Notes: generated by a model from the letters alone, not told the origin. Shown: positions 10,013 to 18,990, counted from the stretch's first letter. The stretch: DNA of 64,000 bases from Lysobacterales bacterium (GCA_022844135.1 JALHMG010000013.1:42227-106226); one strand, 5' to 3'. Made by a program: numbers and translations.

Positions 10013-10463
10013 TTTGTACCACTCGCTGCAACTGGAATCGCTGCTGATGCTCGGGGTGCGCGCCGAAGTGCCGGACGATCTGCGCCTGCGCGAACTCGAA
10101 AGCCATGCGCATGTTGAGCTGCAGCTCACGCCGAGCGGCGTTGAAGGCAACGCGCAGTATCAGTTCGCCCTGCGCATTCGGCTGCTCTGCACCGGCACGG
10201 CGGCGAAGGTGAAAGTGAGTTCCAAGCTCTTCGAGATTGAATTGAAGGCTTACGCGTTTTATCGCCAGGTTGCGCTTGGGCAGATCCCGCTGGAGGAGTT
10301 CACCGCCAACCACACGGTGTTCGCGCGCCAGTTGTTCCCAGCGCTCGCCTCGCGTGCGCAGAGCCTGCTGGATATGCTCGGCCTGGCCAATATCCGCATT
10401 CCCCTTGACCTGCCGCCGCAGCCGGTGCAAATGGAGCCGCCGGCGAATGTGCGGTTGAACTGA
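9999..10463 (+). CDS. Conserved small protein with SecB-like features
   Basis: A 154-residue protein starting 14 bases before the glycosylase stop, so probably translationally coupled. The pattern is a long amphipathic beta sheet (HVELQLTPS...YQFALRIRLLCTGTAAKVKV) followed by LFEIELKAYAFYRQV and a helix FARQLFPALASRAQSLLDML ending in a proline-rich tail. The order and the LFPxAR-like helix recall the SecB export chaperone fold. Similarity is weak, so the name is a suggestion only. There is no signal peptide or membrane segment, which fits a cytosolic protein. It could equally be an uncharacterised DUF. Confidence 0.55.
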   Translation: MSPLDLYHSLQLESLLMLGVRAEVPDDLRLRELESHAHVELQLTPSGVEGNAQYQFALRIRLLCTGTAAKVKVSSKLFEIELKAYAFYRQVALGQIPLEEFTANHTVFARQLFPALASRAQSLLDMLGLANIRIPLDLPPQPVQMEPPANVRLN

Positions 10464-10476
10464 TGATGATTGGTTG

Positions 10477-10604
10477 GTCAATGGCCCAAGGGCATGAGTC
10501 GACAGTCAATGGCGAAAGGCAGGTTCATCGAGCCATCTAACACGAAGCGAACCTCTCGCAACTGTGATCTTTACCATTGACTATTCACCATTGACTATCG
10601 ACTC
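10477..10604. repeat. Short direct and inverted repeats in an intergenic gap
   Basis: In the 158-base gap before the RDD gene the 12-mer ACCATTGACTAT occurs twice (10573-10584 and 10587-10598). Its core GTCAATGG appears twice in inverse orientation upstream (from 10477 and 10505). The 17 bases at 10496-10512 are the reverse complement of 10588-10604 with one mismatch. The layout looks like a degenerate microsatellite folded on itself. It might act as a terminator or mRNA hairpin between the two operons. Confidence 0.6.
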
Positions 10605-10621
10605 ACTCGTACTACAGACCC

Positions 10622-11329
10622 TTGACCGCTAACCTCGTGCTCACCCCTCTCGACACCGCCCACCGCGTCGCCACACCAGAAGGCGTGGAGTTGAATCTGC
10701 GTGTGGCTGGTCCGGTGCCGCGGGCGTTGGCGTGGCTGATCGATTTTGGCTGGCGGTTAGCGGCTTTGCTGGTGTTGGCGTTCGCCACATCGGTCATGGG
10801 CGAGGTTGGCACGGCGGTCTTTTTGCTGACATGGTTTGCGCTCGAATGGCTGGTGCCGGCCGTGTTCGAATCGCGTACGCGCGGCGCCACGCCGGGCAAG
10901 CGCGCGTTGGGTCTGATGGTGGTGCGCGACGATGGCGCGCCGTGCACTTTGGGACCGGCATTGACGCGCAATCTGCTGCGTTTCGCGGATTTCTTGCCCC
11001 TGTTCTACTTCGGCGGGCTGGTGGCCATGCTCAGCAATCGGCAGTTCAAGCGCCTGGGCGATTTCGTCGCCGGAACGCTGGTGGTGTATGCCGATCCGGC
11101 CACGGTGGCGCGGCACATTCCGCCACTCGAACCCAAACGCCCGCCGATTTCGTTGAAGCCCGATGAAGCGCGCACGGTGCTCGATTTTGCGGAGCGTGCC
11201 GCTGCGCTTGGACCAGCCCGCGCCACCGAGCTGGCGCTGATCGCAACACCATTGTTGCGCGACCACGACCCGCCAACTCAGCAACTAACCCAATACGCGA
11301 ACTACCTGGTGGGCCATGCGGCAGATTGA
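10622..11329 (+). CDS. RDD family membrane protein
   Basis: A 235-residue protein with the RDD domain: the first helix contains R-A-L-A-W-L-I-D-F, and the conserved TRGATPGKRALGLMVV motif follows the second segment. The region ending FKRLGDFVAGTLVVY is typical of this family. Transmembrane segments lie at about 42-75 and 120-140. The C-terminal 75 residues are soluble. The start is uncertain: TTG at 10622 or GTG at 10637, neither with a good Shine-Dalgarno. It is the first gene of a six-gene operon with SpoIIM-like, DUF4129, DUF4350, MoxR and DUF58 genes, and its stop overlaps the next start by 14 bases. Confidence 0.85.
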   Translation: MTANLVLTPLDTAHRVATPEGVELNLRVAGPVPRALAWLIDFGWRLAALLVLAFATSVMGEVGTAVFLLTWFALEWLVPAVFESRTRGATPGKRALGLMVVRDDGAPCTLGPALTRNLLRFADFLPLFYFGGLVAMLSNRQFKRLGDFVAGTLVVYADPATVARHIPPLEPKRPPISLKPDEARTVLDFAERAAALGPARATELALIATPLLRDHDPPTQQLTQYANYLVGHAAD

Positions 11330-12287
11330 GTTCGAGCGCCGCTTCGGCGATCAATGGACCACGCTCGAGAACTGGATCGAGGCGCACGGCGGCAACAAAC
11401 AGATCAAGGATCGCGCTCCGGCCTCTGTGGTTCCATGGTTGTACCGCAACGTTTGCCACCAGCTGGCGCTGGCGCGCGAGCGCCGCTACAGCCCGCTGCT
11501 GGTCGACCGACTGCACCAACTGGTGCTGCGTGGCCATCATGTGCTGTACGCCGCGCCGGCGCCAGGTCGCGACGGATTCTGGGCGTTTCTGATGGGCGGC
11601 TTCGCTCGCGAGGTGCGCGCGCAGTGGCGCGTGGTTGCGCTGGCCAGCGTCTTGTTCTTCGGTCCGCTGCTGACGTTGTTCGCCGCGATCCAGGTGTGGC
11701 CGGACTTCGCCAGCGTCGTCATCGGCCCGCAAGATCTGGCGGAGATGCAGGAGATGTACAGCCCGGACAACGAGCGGCTCGGTCAGCGGCCGGCATCCAC
11801 CAACACCGAGATGTTTGCTTTCTACGTCTGGAACAACACGCGCATCGGCTTTCAGACCTTCGCTGGCGGCATTCTGTACGGCATCGGCACGCTGTTCTTC
11901 TTGCTCTTCAATGGCATCTACATCGGCGCGATTCTGGGTCACCTGCACCAGGTCGGCCTGGGTCCGCAAATCTGGTCGTTCGTCGCCAGCCACAGCGCGC
12001 TCGAACTGCTCGCGATCGCGATATCGGGCGCGGCTGGTTTCAAGCTAGCCGGCGCTTTGATCTCGCCGGGCCTGCGCTCGCGCAAACTGGCGCTGGTGGA
12101 GGAAGGCCGCATCGCATTCCGTCTGATCGGCGGCGCGGCGCTGATGTTTTTTGCTGCGGCAATTGTGGAGGGATTCTTCTCGCCATTGATCATCGATCCG
12201 CGCCAGATCAAATACGGCGTGGGCATCGCGATGTGGGTCATCCTGCTCGCTTACTTCGGGTTTGCGGGGCGCGCGCGTGGAGCTTGA
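11316..12287 (+). CDS. SpoIIM-like (DUF95) integral membrane protein
   Basis: A 323-residue membrane protein related to stage II sporulation protein M. In sporulating bacteria SpoIIM works with peptidoglycan hydrolases during engulfment. Here the organism is presumably non-sporulating and the role is unknown. A soluble N-terminal region (1-95) contains basic and aromatic residues. It is followed by about five hydrophobic segments, including FAGGILYGIGTLFFLLFNG and SHSALELLAIAISGAAGFKL, the most conserved part of the family. Operon position between RDD and DUF4129 genes is the usual arrangement in Xanthomonad-type genomes. Confidence 0.85.
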   Translation: MRQIEFERRFGDQWTTLENWIEAHGGNKQIKDRAPASVVPWLYRNVCHQLALARERRYSPLLVDRLHQLVLRGHHVLYAAPAPGRDGFWAFLMGGFAREVRAQWRVVALASVLFFGPLLTLFAAIQVWPDFASVVIGPQDLAEMQEMYSPDNERLGQRPASTNTEMFAFYVWNNTRIGFQTFAGGILYGIGTLFFLLFNGIYIGAILGHLHQVGLGPQIWSFVASHSALELLAIAISGAAGFKLAGALISPGLRSRKLALVEEGRIAFRLIGGAALMFFAAAIVEGFFSPLIIDPRQIKYGVGIAMWVILLAYFGFAGRARGA

Positions 12288-13896
12288 GAAGATCGCGCTT
12301 GCGCTGCGTCCCCGGCAAGGCTGGGAAGCGGTCGACCTGGGTTTTCGCATGGCGATGCGCTGGGCGCGGCCGTTGTGGGCGGTCTGGTTCACGGTTTTCC
12401 TGCCGGTGGCGGGCGTACTGACGCTGGCCTTCTACGAGCAGCCGATGATCGCGGCGATGCTCGTGTGGTGGCTAAAGCCGCTCTACGATCGCTACCTGCT
12501 TCATGTGCTCTCGCGCGCCGTGTTCGGCGCTACACCAAGCTTGCGCGACACGCTTGGCGCATCGCGGCAAATCCTGGGCAGCGCATTGATCGTTTCGCTG
12601 TTCACGCGCTTCATCGACATCTCGCGCTCGTTCAATTTGCCGGTGACACAACTGGAGGGCCAACGTGGCGCGCCGGCGCGCGCGAGACGCAGACTGCTCG
12701 GCCTTCGCGCAGGCGCATTTGCGGCTGGCTTGACGATCGTCTGCATCCACTTCGAGTGGGTCGTGATGTACGGTTTGCACGGCCTTTCCATGCTCTTCGA
12801 ATCCGACGTACAGTGGACCAGCGAGGTCGTCGATGATGCACGGCCGTGGTGGGAAAGCTTGGGCGATTGGTGGGGCCTGACCGAAACCCTCTATTACTTC
12901 ATCGCGATCAGTTTGATCGAGCCCTTTTACGTCGCTGGCGGCTTCGCGCTCTACCTCAATCGCCGCGTGATGCTCGAGGCGTGGGACATCGAACTCGCGC
13001 TCAAGCGCCTGGCAACTCGTCATAGCACAATGTTGACGCTGTTTTTCGCGCTCACGGTTGCCGTCTGCATGACGGCTCCACACCAGGCACTTGCGGATGA
13101 GCCGCCGGACGCCGAACCGATAGCCCAGGCAGACCCATCGGAAGCGGCGCCGGGCGATACGCGTTTTCGGACGGACGCTACGATACCCGCCGAGGACTCG
13201 GAGGCTACCGAAACCACGGTTCAGGAATGCGCCGAGGGCGAGGATTGCGCGGATCAGATCTACCAGTCCGTCGATACGGAGATCCGCCGCGAAGCACACA
13301 GGATCTTGTCGGAGCCCGCATTCGGCAGTGAGCGCGAGGTGACGCGTTGGAAACGCATCGACGCCGACGACGACGACGACCGCGAGCCTGTCGAAGACGC
13401 GCCGGCCATCTTTGGCGCGATTGCCGAGCTGCTGCGGGTGATCGCTTACCTGGCCATAGCCGCCATCGTCGTGGCGATCATCTATGCATTGCTGCGCTTT
13501 TGGTTGGGCGCCGCGCCGTCGCCCGTCGCCAGCGCGCCACCGGCGATGCTGTTTGGCCTGGCGATCAATCCGGAAAGCCTGCCTGAGGATGTGCCAGCAG
13601 CCGCGCGCGCTTTGCTGGCGGCCGGACAACGTCGCGAGGCGCTGTCGCTGTTGTATCGCGGCGCGCTATCGAACCTGGTGCATACCCGCGGCATGCGCAT
13701 CGGCCGAGGGGCCACCGAGGGCGATGTGTTGCGTCTGGCGCAATCGATCCTGGGCGCTAAGCCGCTGAACTACCTGCGCGCCCTGATCAACACCTGGTCG
13801 GAGACGGCCTACGCCGCGCGACTGCCTGAGATCGAACGCATCGATGCGCTATGCAGCGACTATGGCTTGTTGGTGCCCGCCGAGGTGAGCGCATGA
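12277..13896 (+). CDS. DUF4129-containing membrane protein
   Basis: A membrane protein of about 539 residues. The start taken is GTG 12277, which overlaps the SpoIIM-like stop. TTG 12262 is an alternative. The N-terminal half has several hydrophobic segments (about 25-50, 55-70, 145-165, 205-230). A periplasmic stretch (about 270-375) is rich in acidic residues, including a run of five Asp near 13370. A last helix (VIAYLAIAAIVVAIIYALL) leads to the C-terminal DUF4129 domain (GQRREALSLLYRGALSNLV...LINTWSETAYAARLP). DUF4129 proteins accompany MoxR-DUF58 pairs and are thought to act at the envelope. The stop is coupled to the next gene by an ATGA overlap. Confidence 0.82.
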   Translation: MELEKIALALRPRQGWEAVDLGFRMAMRWARPLWAVWFTVFLPVAGVLTLAFYEQPMIAAMLVWWLKPLYDRYLLHVLSRAVFGATPSLRDTLGASRQILGSALIVSLFTRFIDISRSFNLPVTQLEGQRGAPARARRRLLGLRAGAFAAGLTIVCIHFEWVVMYGLHGLSMLFESDVQWTSEVVDDARPWWESLGDWWGLTETLYYFIAISLIEPFYVAGGFALYLNRRVMLEAWDIELALKRLATRHSTMLTLFFALTVAVCMTAPHQALADEPPDAEPIAQADPSEAAPGDTRFRTDATIPAEDSEATETTVQECAEGEDCADQIYQSVDTEIRREAHRILSEPAFGSEREVTRWKRIDADDDDDREPVEDAPAIFGAIAELLRVIAYLAIAAIVVAIIYALLRFWLGAAPSPVASAPPAMLFGLAINPESLPEDVPAAARALLAAGQRREALSLLYRGALSNLVHTRGMRIGRGATEGDVLRLAQSILGAKPLNYLRALINTWSETAYAARLPEIERIDALCSDYGLLVPAEVSA

Positions 13897-15182
13897 GGCG
13901 CGTCATCTGGGGCATCGTTGCGCTGGTGTCCATCCTCGTGCTCGGCGCCATCGGCATTGTCAGCGCCTTCGAGCAAGTTACGGAAACCAGACCGGTTCGT
14001 CCGCTGCCGATCGCTTACACCGACCGCTTCAAAGTGGCTGAACGCATCCTGCATAGCCAGAACGTGGCGGCGCAAACGATCCAGGGATTGCAGCAGCGCC
14101 CGGCACTTCGCCCTGGCGATGTTGCCGTGATTCCCGCGCTGCGTGGCGCGGTTTCGCCGCGAACCGCTGAACGCTTGATCGCTGAGATCGAGGCCGGCGC
14201 GCATGTGATCGTCGAATCGGAATGGATCGACAATCCCGATCCCCTGTTCGATGCCTTGGGAATCACTCGCGCGCCGATCGATCGTAGCGACGAAGACGAC
14301 GACGAGTACTCCGATAGCGAGGACGACACCGAGAGCGAGAGCGAAGACGAGGGCACCGAGACCTGGGATGAGACGGAGTTCGACGACCTGCCCTTCGGCG
14401 GCTGGATGGACTGGACCGAGCGCATGCAGAACCACCCCTTGTCCTCGCCCATGTTGCTGACGGCAACGTGGGAGGGCGACGAATCATTCAAATTCTCGAT
14501 CTACGGCGGCGAATCGCTCGGCAGCTCGCAGGAGGCCGACTTCTGGCTCGGCAGCGAGGGCGATGTGCGCGTTTTCAGCTTCTCGCTCGGCAAAGGTCAC
14601 GTCACGGCAATCAACGACATCAGTTTCATGACCAACTTCTCCATCGGCCGCAACGACAACGCCGAGGTGTTCTGGCGCTTCGTCAACCACGTCGGCACGC
14701 CCAGCGAGGTGATGTTCCTGGTGCCGCGCGAGCCCGGCCTGTTCCTCTGGCTGAAGAACAACGCATGGCGCGCGCTGATCGCTCTTTGCGTTCTGGTGCT
14801 GATCTGGCTGCTTGCCGTTGCGCCGCGATTCGGTCCTGTGCGCCGCGATCCCGAACCCGTGCGCAGGCGCTTGCTGGATCATTTGCGCGCTGCGGGCCGC
14901 TTGTTGTGGCACGGCGGGGCGCGCACTCATTTGGTGGATGCGGCGCAGCGCGCTGCGCAGCGCCAGGTCGAGCGTCAGTTTCCGAACTTCGCAGCGCGCG
15001 ATCCGGCCGAAAAGGCGCGCATTCTGGTTCGCCAATACGGTTTCTCGTCGAGTCAGGTGGCGCTGTTGCTTCAACCTGAGTTGGCTGCAGACGCCCATAC
15101 CTTCATTGCCCTGATCAAACTGGCGCGCGTGATTCACAGCAAAGCTGCGCGTGTCGGACACGAAACGCTTTACACGGAGTAA
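13893..15182 (+). CDS. DUF4350-containing protein
   Basis: A 429-residue protein starting at ATG 13893 within the ATGA overlap. It has an N-terminal signal-anchor (RRVIWGIVALVSILVLGAIG), a periplasmic domain resembling GATase-like DUF4350 (PGDVAVIPALRG...IEAGAHVIVESEW), and a second transmembrane helix near 295-315 (AWRALIALCVLVLIWLLAV). A cytoplasmic tail follows. Residues of about 130-165 form a strongly acidic linker of Asp, Glu and Ser. The family normally sits between DUF4129 and MoxR genes, as here. The biochemical role is unknown. Confidence 0.82.
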   Translation: MRRVIWGIVALVSILVLGAIGIVSAFEQVTETRPVRPLPIAYTDRFKVAERILHSQNVAAQTIQGLQQRPALRPGDVAVIPALRGAVSPRTAERLIAEIEAGAHVIVESEWIDNPDPLFDALGITRAPIDRSDEDDDEYSDSEDDTESESEDEGTETWDETEFDDLPFGGWMDWTERMQNHPLSSPMLLTATWEGDESFKFSIYGGESLGSSQEADFWLGSEGDVRVFSFSLGKGHVTAINDISFMTNFSIGRNDNAEVFWRFVNHVGTPSEVMFLVPREPGLFLWLKNNAWRALIALCVLVLIWLLAVAPRFGPVRRDPEPVRRRLLDHLRAAGRLLWHGGARTHLVDAAQRAAQRQVERQFPNFAARDPAEKARILVRQYGFSSSQVALLLQPELAADAHTFIALIKLARVIHSKAARVGHETLYTE

Positions 15183-15185
15183 GCC

Positions 15186-16169
15186 ATGAGCGAAAGCCTG
15201 TTACCTGCCGAAGCACTGGCGCGCGCCAGCGACATCTTGCAGCGCCTCAAGAGTAGCGTCGCACAGGCCTTCCTGGGCCAGGATCGCGTCGTCGAGGAAG
15301 TGCTGTCCGCATTGCTCGGCGGCGGCCATGTGCTTATCGAAGGCGTGCCCGGTTTGGGCAAAACGCTGCTCGTACAGGCGCTGGCCCGCGCCTCTGGCGG
15401 CCGCTACTCACGCGTGCAGTTCACGCCCGACATCATGCCGGCCGATGTCACCGGCCATACGCTGTACGATCCGAGCAACGGCCAGTTCACCACGCGCAAG
15501 GGGCCGGTGTTCGCGAACTTTGTGCTCGCCGACGAGGTCAATCGCGCGCCAGCGAAGACGCAGGCGGCACTGCTGGAGGTAATGCAGGAAGGTCAGGTCA
15601 CGCTTGACGGCACCGCGCACAAACTCGATCCGCCGTTCATGGTGCTCGCCACGCAAAACCCCATCGAGCAGGAAGGCACCTACGCGCTGCCGGAGGCGCA
15701 GCTCGATCGCTTCCTGTTGAAAGTGGTGATCGACTATCCGCCCGAGAACGAGGAGCTGGCGGTGCTGCGCTTCGCCACCGAGAAGCGCAGCGCCGAGCGC
15801 CTCAACATCGATCGCGTCGCGCAGATCCTGACGCCGGAGACACTCGGCAAACTGCAAGCGATGGCGGCCAGCGTGCGCGTCGACGCGGCAGTCGAGAGCT
15901 ACGTGCTGCGCATCGTGCGCCAGAGCCGCGATTTCGCCGGGATCGGCAGCGGCGCCTCAACGCGCGGCGCGATCGCGATGGTGCGCTGCGCGCGCGCACT
16001 CGCCTTGCTGGCAGGACGCGACTTCGTCACGCCCGACGACATTAAGCGACTCGCGCCGAGCGCCTTGCGCCATCGCATCAGTCCCGTCGCCGATTTGATC
16101 ATCGAAGGCCGCACCGCCGACATGCTCATCAGCGAGCTGCTCGAGAAAATCGAGGCGCCCCGTTTGTGA
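15186..16169 (+). CDS. MoxR-family AAA+ ATPase
   Basis: A 327-residue AAA+ chaperone-like ATPase. Walker A is GVPGLGKT near residue 55, Walker B is FVLADEVNRAP, sensor 1 is LATQNPIEQEGTYALPEAQLD and the arginine finger region is LDRFLLKV. A C-terminal lid ends with RALALLAGRDFVTPDDIKRLAPSALRHR. MoxR proteins act with a von Willebrand or DUF58 partner to mature or remodel target complexes. The DUF58 gene overlaps the stop by four bases (GTGA). The start ATG is four bases after the previous stop. Confidence 0.95.
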   Translation: MSESLLPAEALARASDILQRLKSSVAQAFLGQDRVVEEVLSALLGGGHVLIEGVPGLGKTLLVQALARASGGRYSRVQFTPDIMPADVTGHTLYDPSNGQFTTRKGPVFANFVLADEVNRAPAKTQAALLEVMQEGQVTLDGTAHKLDPPFMVLATQNPIEQEGTYALPEAQLDRFLLKVVIDYPPENEELAVLRFATEKRSAERLNIDRVAQILTPETLGKLQAMAASVRVDAAVESYVLRIVRQSRDFAGIGSGASTRGAIAMVRCARALALLAGRDFVTPDDIKRLAPSALRHRISPVADLIIEGRTADMLISELLEKIEAPRL

Positions 16170-17494
16170 GTGCGCCGCGTACACGCTTCGCATTGATCCC
16201 GACGCCGCGTCTGGTGTGGGTAGCGGCGGCGTGGCTGGTGTTTGCGATTGTCGCCTCGTTTTTCCCGTCGCTTGGACTCGCATGGTGGGCAGCCGGCGCC
16301 CTGGTGTTGCTGGCGCTGCTGATCGATGCCGCGCAGCTGCTGCTGGCGCGAGTCCCGAACGTCAAACGCCGAGTCAGTCATGCGTTGGCGGTCGGCGTCG
16401 ACAACGACGTGCTGCTGACGCTGGAAAATCATGACGCCGGACTGCACCTTCGGGTTATCGATCATTATCCGGCGCATTGCGAGATCCACGGATTGCCGCA
16501 GTCGCTGTACCTGGCGCGCGGGCAAACGGTGCAGTTGAAGTACCGCCTAAGGCCGCTGCAACGCGGCGAGATGCAATTCATGTCGGCGGAACTTTGGCTG
16601 TCGAGCCCCATCGGCCTGCTCGCGCGGCGAATCCGGGCTGGCGCCGAGCAAACGGTGCGCGTTTACCCGAATTTTGCGGCGCTGGTCGGCTACACGCTTC
16701 TGGCTGCGGACAATCGCCTGTCGCAAGCGGGCGTGTTGCAGCGGCGGCGCCGCGGCGAGGGCCTGGATTTTCATCAGTTGCGCGAGTACCGCGAAGGCGA
16801 CGCGCCGCGGCAGATCGATTGGAAGGCGACCAGCCGCGTGCGCAAGCTGATTTCGCGTGAGTACCGCGACGAGCGCGACCAGCAGATTCTGCTGATGCTC
16901 GACTGCGGCCGACGTATGCACGCACGCGATGGGGCGCTATCCCATCTCGACCACGCGCTCAATTCGGCGCTGATGCTGGCATATGTGGCGCTGCGTCAGG
17001 GCGACGCTGTCGGCCTGCTCACTTTCGGCGGCATCGATCGCTATCTGCCGCCGCGCAAGTCCCAAGGCACCGTGACCGCGCTGATGGCCGGCACCTACGA
17101 TCTGCAGGCGAGCCTGTCGGTGCCCGACTATTACGCCGCTGCGGTGCGCCTGATGGGGCTCAATCGCAAGCGCAGCCTGGTGGTGGTCATCACCAACTTG
17201 CGCGATGAAGACGACGATACGCTTAAGCCGGCGATTTCCCTGTTGCGTCAACGCCATCTGGTGGTGGTCGCATCGTTGCGCGAGAACATTCTAGAAGCGG
17301 CGCTGCGCGCACCTGTCGACGATCTGGACGGCGCGCTCACCCACGCCGCGACCGCCCAGTATCTGCTGGAGCGCCAAAGGAGTTTCGCACGCCTGGAAGC
17401 TGCGCGCATACCGTGCATCGATGTCGAACCCGCAGCGCTGCCGTTGGCGCTGGTCAATCGCTACACAGAACTCAAGCGCCGTGGCGCGATTTGA
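16166..17494 (+). CDS. DUF58 domain protein (MoxR partner)
   Basis: A 442-residue protein started by GTG 16166. Two N-terminal membrane helices (about 13-32 and 36-55) are followed by a beta-rich domain and the DUF58 signature, here GEGLDFHQLREYREGDAPRQIDWKATSR. A vWA-like fold follows, with the metal-site-like stretch ILLMLDCGRRM. DUF58 proteins are the standard partner of MoxR ATPases. This is the last gene of the six-gene operon. After it lie about 170 bases leading to the toxin-antitoxin promoter. Confidence 0.92.
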   Translation: MSAPRTRFALIPTPRLVWVAAAWLVFAIVASFFPSLGLAWWAAGALVLLALLIDAAQLLLARVPNVKRRVSHALAVGVDNDVLLTLENHDAGLHLRVIDHYPAHCEIHGLPQSLYLARGQTVQLKYRLRPLQRGEMQFMSAELWLSSPIGLLARRIRAGAEQTVRVYPNFAALVGYTLLAADNRLSQAGVLQRRRRGEGLDFHQLREYREGDAPRQIDWKATSRVRKLISREYRDERDQQILLMLDCGRRMHARDGALSHLDHALNSALMLAYVALRQGDAVGLLTFGGIDRYLPPRKSQGTVTALMAGTYDLQASLSVPDYYAAAVRLMGLNRKRSLVVVITNLRDEDDDTLKPAISLLRQRHLVVVASLRENILEAALRAPVDDLDGALTHAATAQYLLERQRSFARLEAARIPCIDVEPAALPLALVNRYTELKRRGAI

Positions 17495-17607
17495 GCCGTC
17501 TAGCGGCGCGGCTTTGGACAAGCGCCTGTGCTCACGAATCGTCCGCGTACGCAATTCTCAGTGGCACTTGGATAGCGACAAGCGCATTCCGAGCACCTAC
17601 GCAGACA

Positions 17608-17649
17608 TTGCTGAATGACAACCCGCCTCTTATTATCCTAGCTAGCTAG
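17608..17649 (+). promoter_or_regulatory. Promoter and palindromic operator of the vapBC-like pair
   Basis: A sigma-70-like promoter can be read: -35 TTGCTG (17608-17613), a 17-base spacer, and -10 TATTAT (17631-17636). It is directly followed by the perfect 12-bp palindrome CTAGCTAGCTAG (17638-17649), where transcription should begin and 20 bases before the antitoxin ATG. This geometry fits autorepression by an antitoxin dimer, as is usual for Phd/VapB systems. Binding is inferred. Confidence 0.65.
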
Positions 17650-17669
17650 ATTGACACATAAAGCTGGCC

Positions 17670-17921
17670 ATGACTTCTGTCGCGTTGTATGTCGCAAAGA
17701 ACCGCCTATCTGAACTGATCGACCAACTGGCGCCTGGCACTGAAATTGAGATCACGCGTCGCGGCCGGCCAGTAGCACGAATTCTGCCTCCATTGCCCGG
17801 CGATGAAGCAACGCAATCAGAAGGCGTTGAGCAAGCACTTGCCGTGCTGGCCTCGATTCGGAGCAAAACCGACCTGACTGGCGACATCAAAGCAATTGCC
17901 CGCGAAGGTCTGATCGCATGA
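17670..17921 (+). CDS. Phd/YefM-type antitoxin
   Basis: An 83-residue antitoxin of the Phd/YefM superfamily. The N-terminal DNA-binding domain has the typical ALYVAKNRLSELIDQLAPG and EITRRGRPVARILP motifs. The C-terminal 40 residues are the toxin-neutralising tail. It is expected to repress the operon through the palindrome upstream and to inhibit the PIN-domain toxin, with which it overlaps by four bases (ATGA). No clear Shine-Dalgarno precedes the ATG. Confidence 0.88.
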   Translation: MTSVALYVAKNRLSELIDQLAPGTEIEITRRGRPVARILPPLPGDEATQSEGVEQALAVLASIRSKTDLTGDIKAIAREGLIA

Positions 17922-18331
17922 CCTTTGTCATCGACTGTTCGGTCGTCAGTGGCTGGATTCTTGCCAGCCAGTCTGACGCCTACACCGACGCGATTGCGAA
18001 CCGTCTGATCACGGAGAGGGCCGCAGCGCCGATGTTGTTGCCGCTGGAATACAGCAACTTGCTTCGTAGCGCTTGTCTTCGCGGCAAACTGGTTGCCTCC
18101 GAGGCTCAAGTTGCGATCGCGGCACTTGCGCGTCTGCCTATTGCCATTGATTCGGAACCTCCGGCCCCAGCTGCGCTCCTCGCGCTCGCTTTGCGCTTCG
18201 GTTTGACCACCTATGATGCGATGTACTTGGACTTGGCCTTGCGACGGCAGGTCCCGCTGGCGACCAGAGACGCCGATCTGATCGCAGCGGCACAGGCATC
18301 GGGTGTCGGACTCGTTCCAGCCCTTGGTTGA
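17918..18331 (+). CDS. vapC: PIN-domain ribonuclease toxin (VapC family)
   Basis: A 137-residue PIN-domain toxin. The acidic active site can be traced: Asp in FVIDCSV near the N-terminus, Glu in LPLEYSNLL, Asp in GLTTYDAMYLDLALR, and a final ATRDADL. VapC toxins are Mg-dependent RNases, often cutting tRNA or rRNA. The VID-C-S-V start is a common variant. The gene is coupled to the antitoxin gene and ends eight bases before the 3' end of the convergent rpiA. Confidence 0.9.
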   Translation: MTFVIDCSVVSGWILASQSDAYTDAIANRLITERAAAPMLLPLEYSNLLRSACLRGKLVASEAQVAIAALARLPIAIDSEPPAPAALLALALRFGLTTYDAMYLDLALRRQVPLATRDADLIAAAQASGVGLVPALG

Positions 18332-18339
18332 AACTGCCC

Positions 18340-18990
18340 TCAAACGCGCGTCAACACCTCGCCCGCAGCGATCACCACATCCGCCCGCCGCAGCGCGAAC
18401 AAGCCCACGGTGACAACGCCTGGGATCTGGTTCAGGTCGCGCTCCATTTCTTCGGGGTGCAAGATGCGCAGGCCGTGTACGTCGATGATGGCATTGCCAT
18501 TGTCGGTGACGACGCCTTGTCGCCATGCCGGGTGCCCGCCGCGCGCGGCGATCTGTCGTGCCACAAAACTTCGAGCCATCGGGATGACCTCGATCGGCAG
18601 CGGGAAACTGCCGAGCAGATCGACGCGCTTGCTGTGATCGATCAGGCACACGAATTTCTTCGACGCTGCGGCGATGATTTTTTCGCGCGTGAGCGCCGCG
18701 CCGCCGCCCTTGATCAGCCGGAAATGCGGATCGCACTCGTCGGCGCCATCGACGTAGAGCGGCAAATCGCCAGTGTTGTTGAGTTCGAGCACGCGTATGC
18801 CGTGCTGCTTGAGCAGGGCCGCGCTGGCCTCAGAGCTTGCCACCGCGCCTTCGATATCGTGCTTGCGTTGGCCCAGGAGCGGAATAAACTCGTTCACCGT
18901 CGAGCCGGTGCCGACACCGACAACGCTTCCGTCTACGACGTATTTCATCGCCGCCTGCGCGGACAATTTCTTTTGTTGCAAGGCATCCAT
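18340..18990 (-). CDS. rpiA: Ribose-5-phosphate isomerase A
   Basis: A 216-residue RpiA, matching the E. coli length of 219. It interconverts ribose-5-phosphate and ribulose-5-phosphate in the pentose phosphate pathway. Motifs are the phosphate loop [13 protein letters not shown], the active-site DGADECDP and the [12 protein letters not shown] stretch with the catalytic Glu/Lys residues. The first codons ATGGATGCC are preceded by a purine-rich stretch. It diverges from the AbgT transporter and converges with vapC. Confidence 0.97.
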   Translation of the reverse strand: MDALQQKKLSAQAAMKYVVDGSVVGVGTGSTVNEFIPLLGQRKHDIEGAVASSEASAALLKQHGIRVLELNNTGDLPLYVDGADECDPHFRLIKGGGAALTREKIIAAASKKFVCLIDHSKRVDLLGSFPLPIEVIPMARSFVARQIAARGGHPAWRQGVVTDNGNAIIDVHGLRILHPEEMERDLNQIPGVVTVGLFALRRADVVIAAGEVLTRV

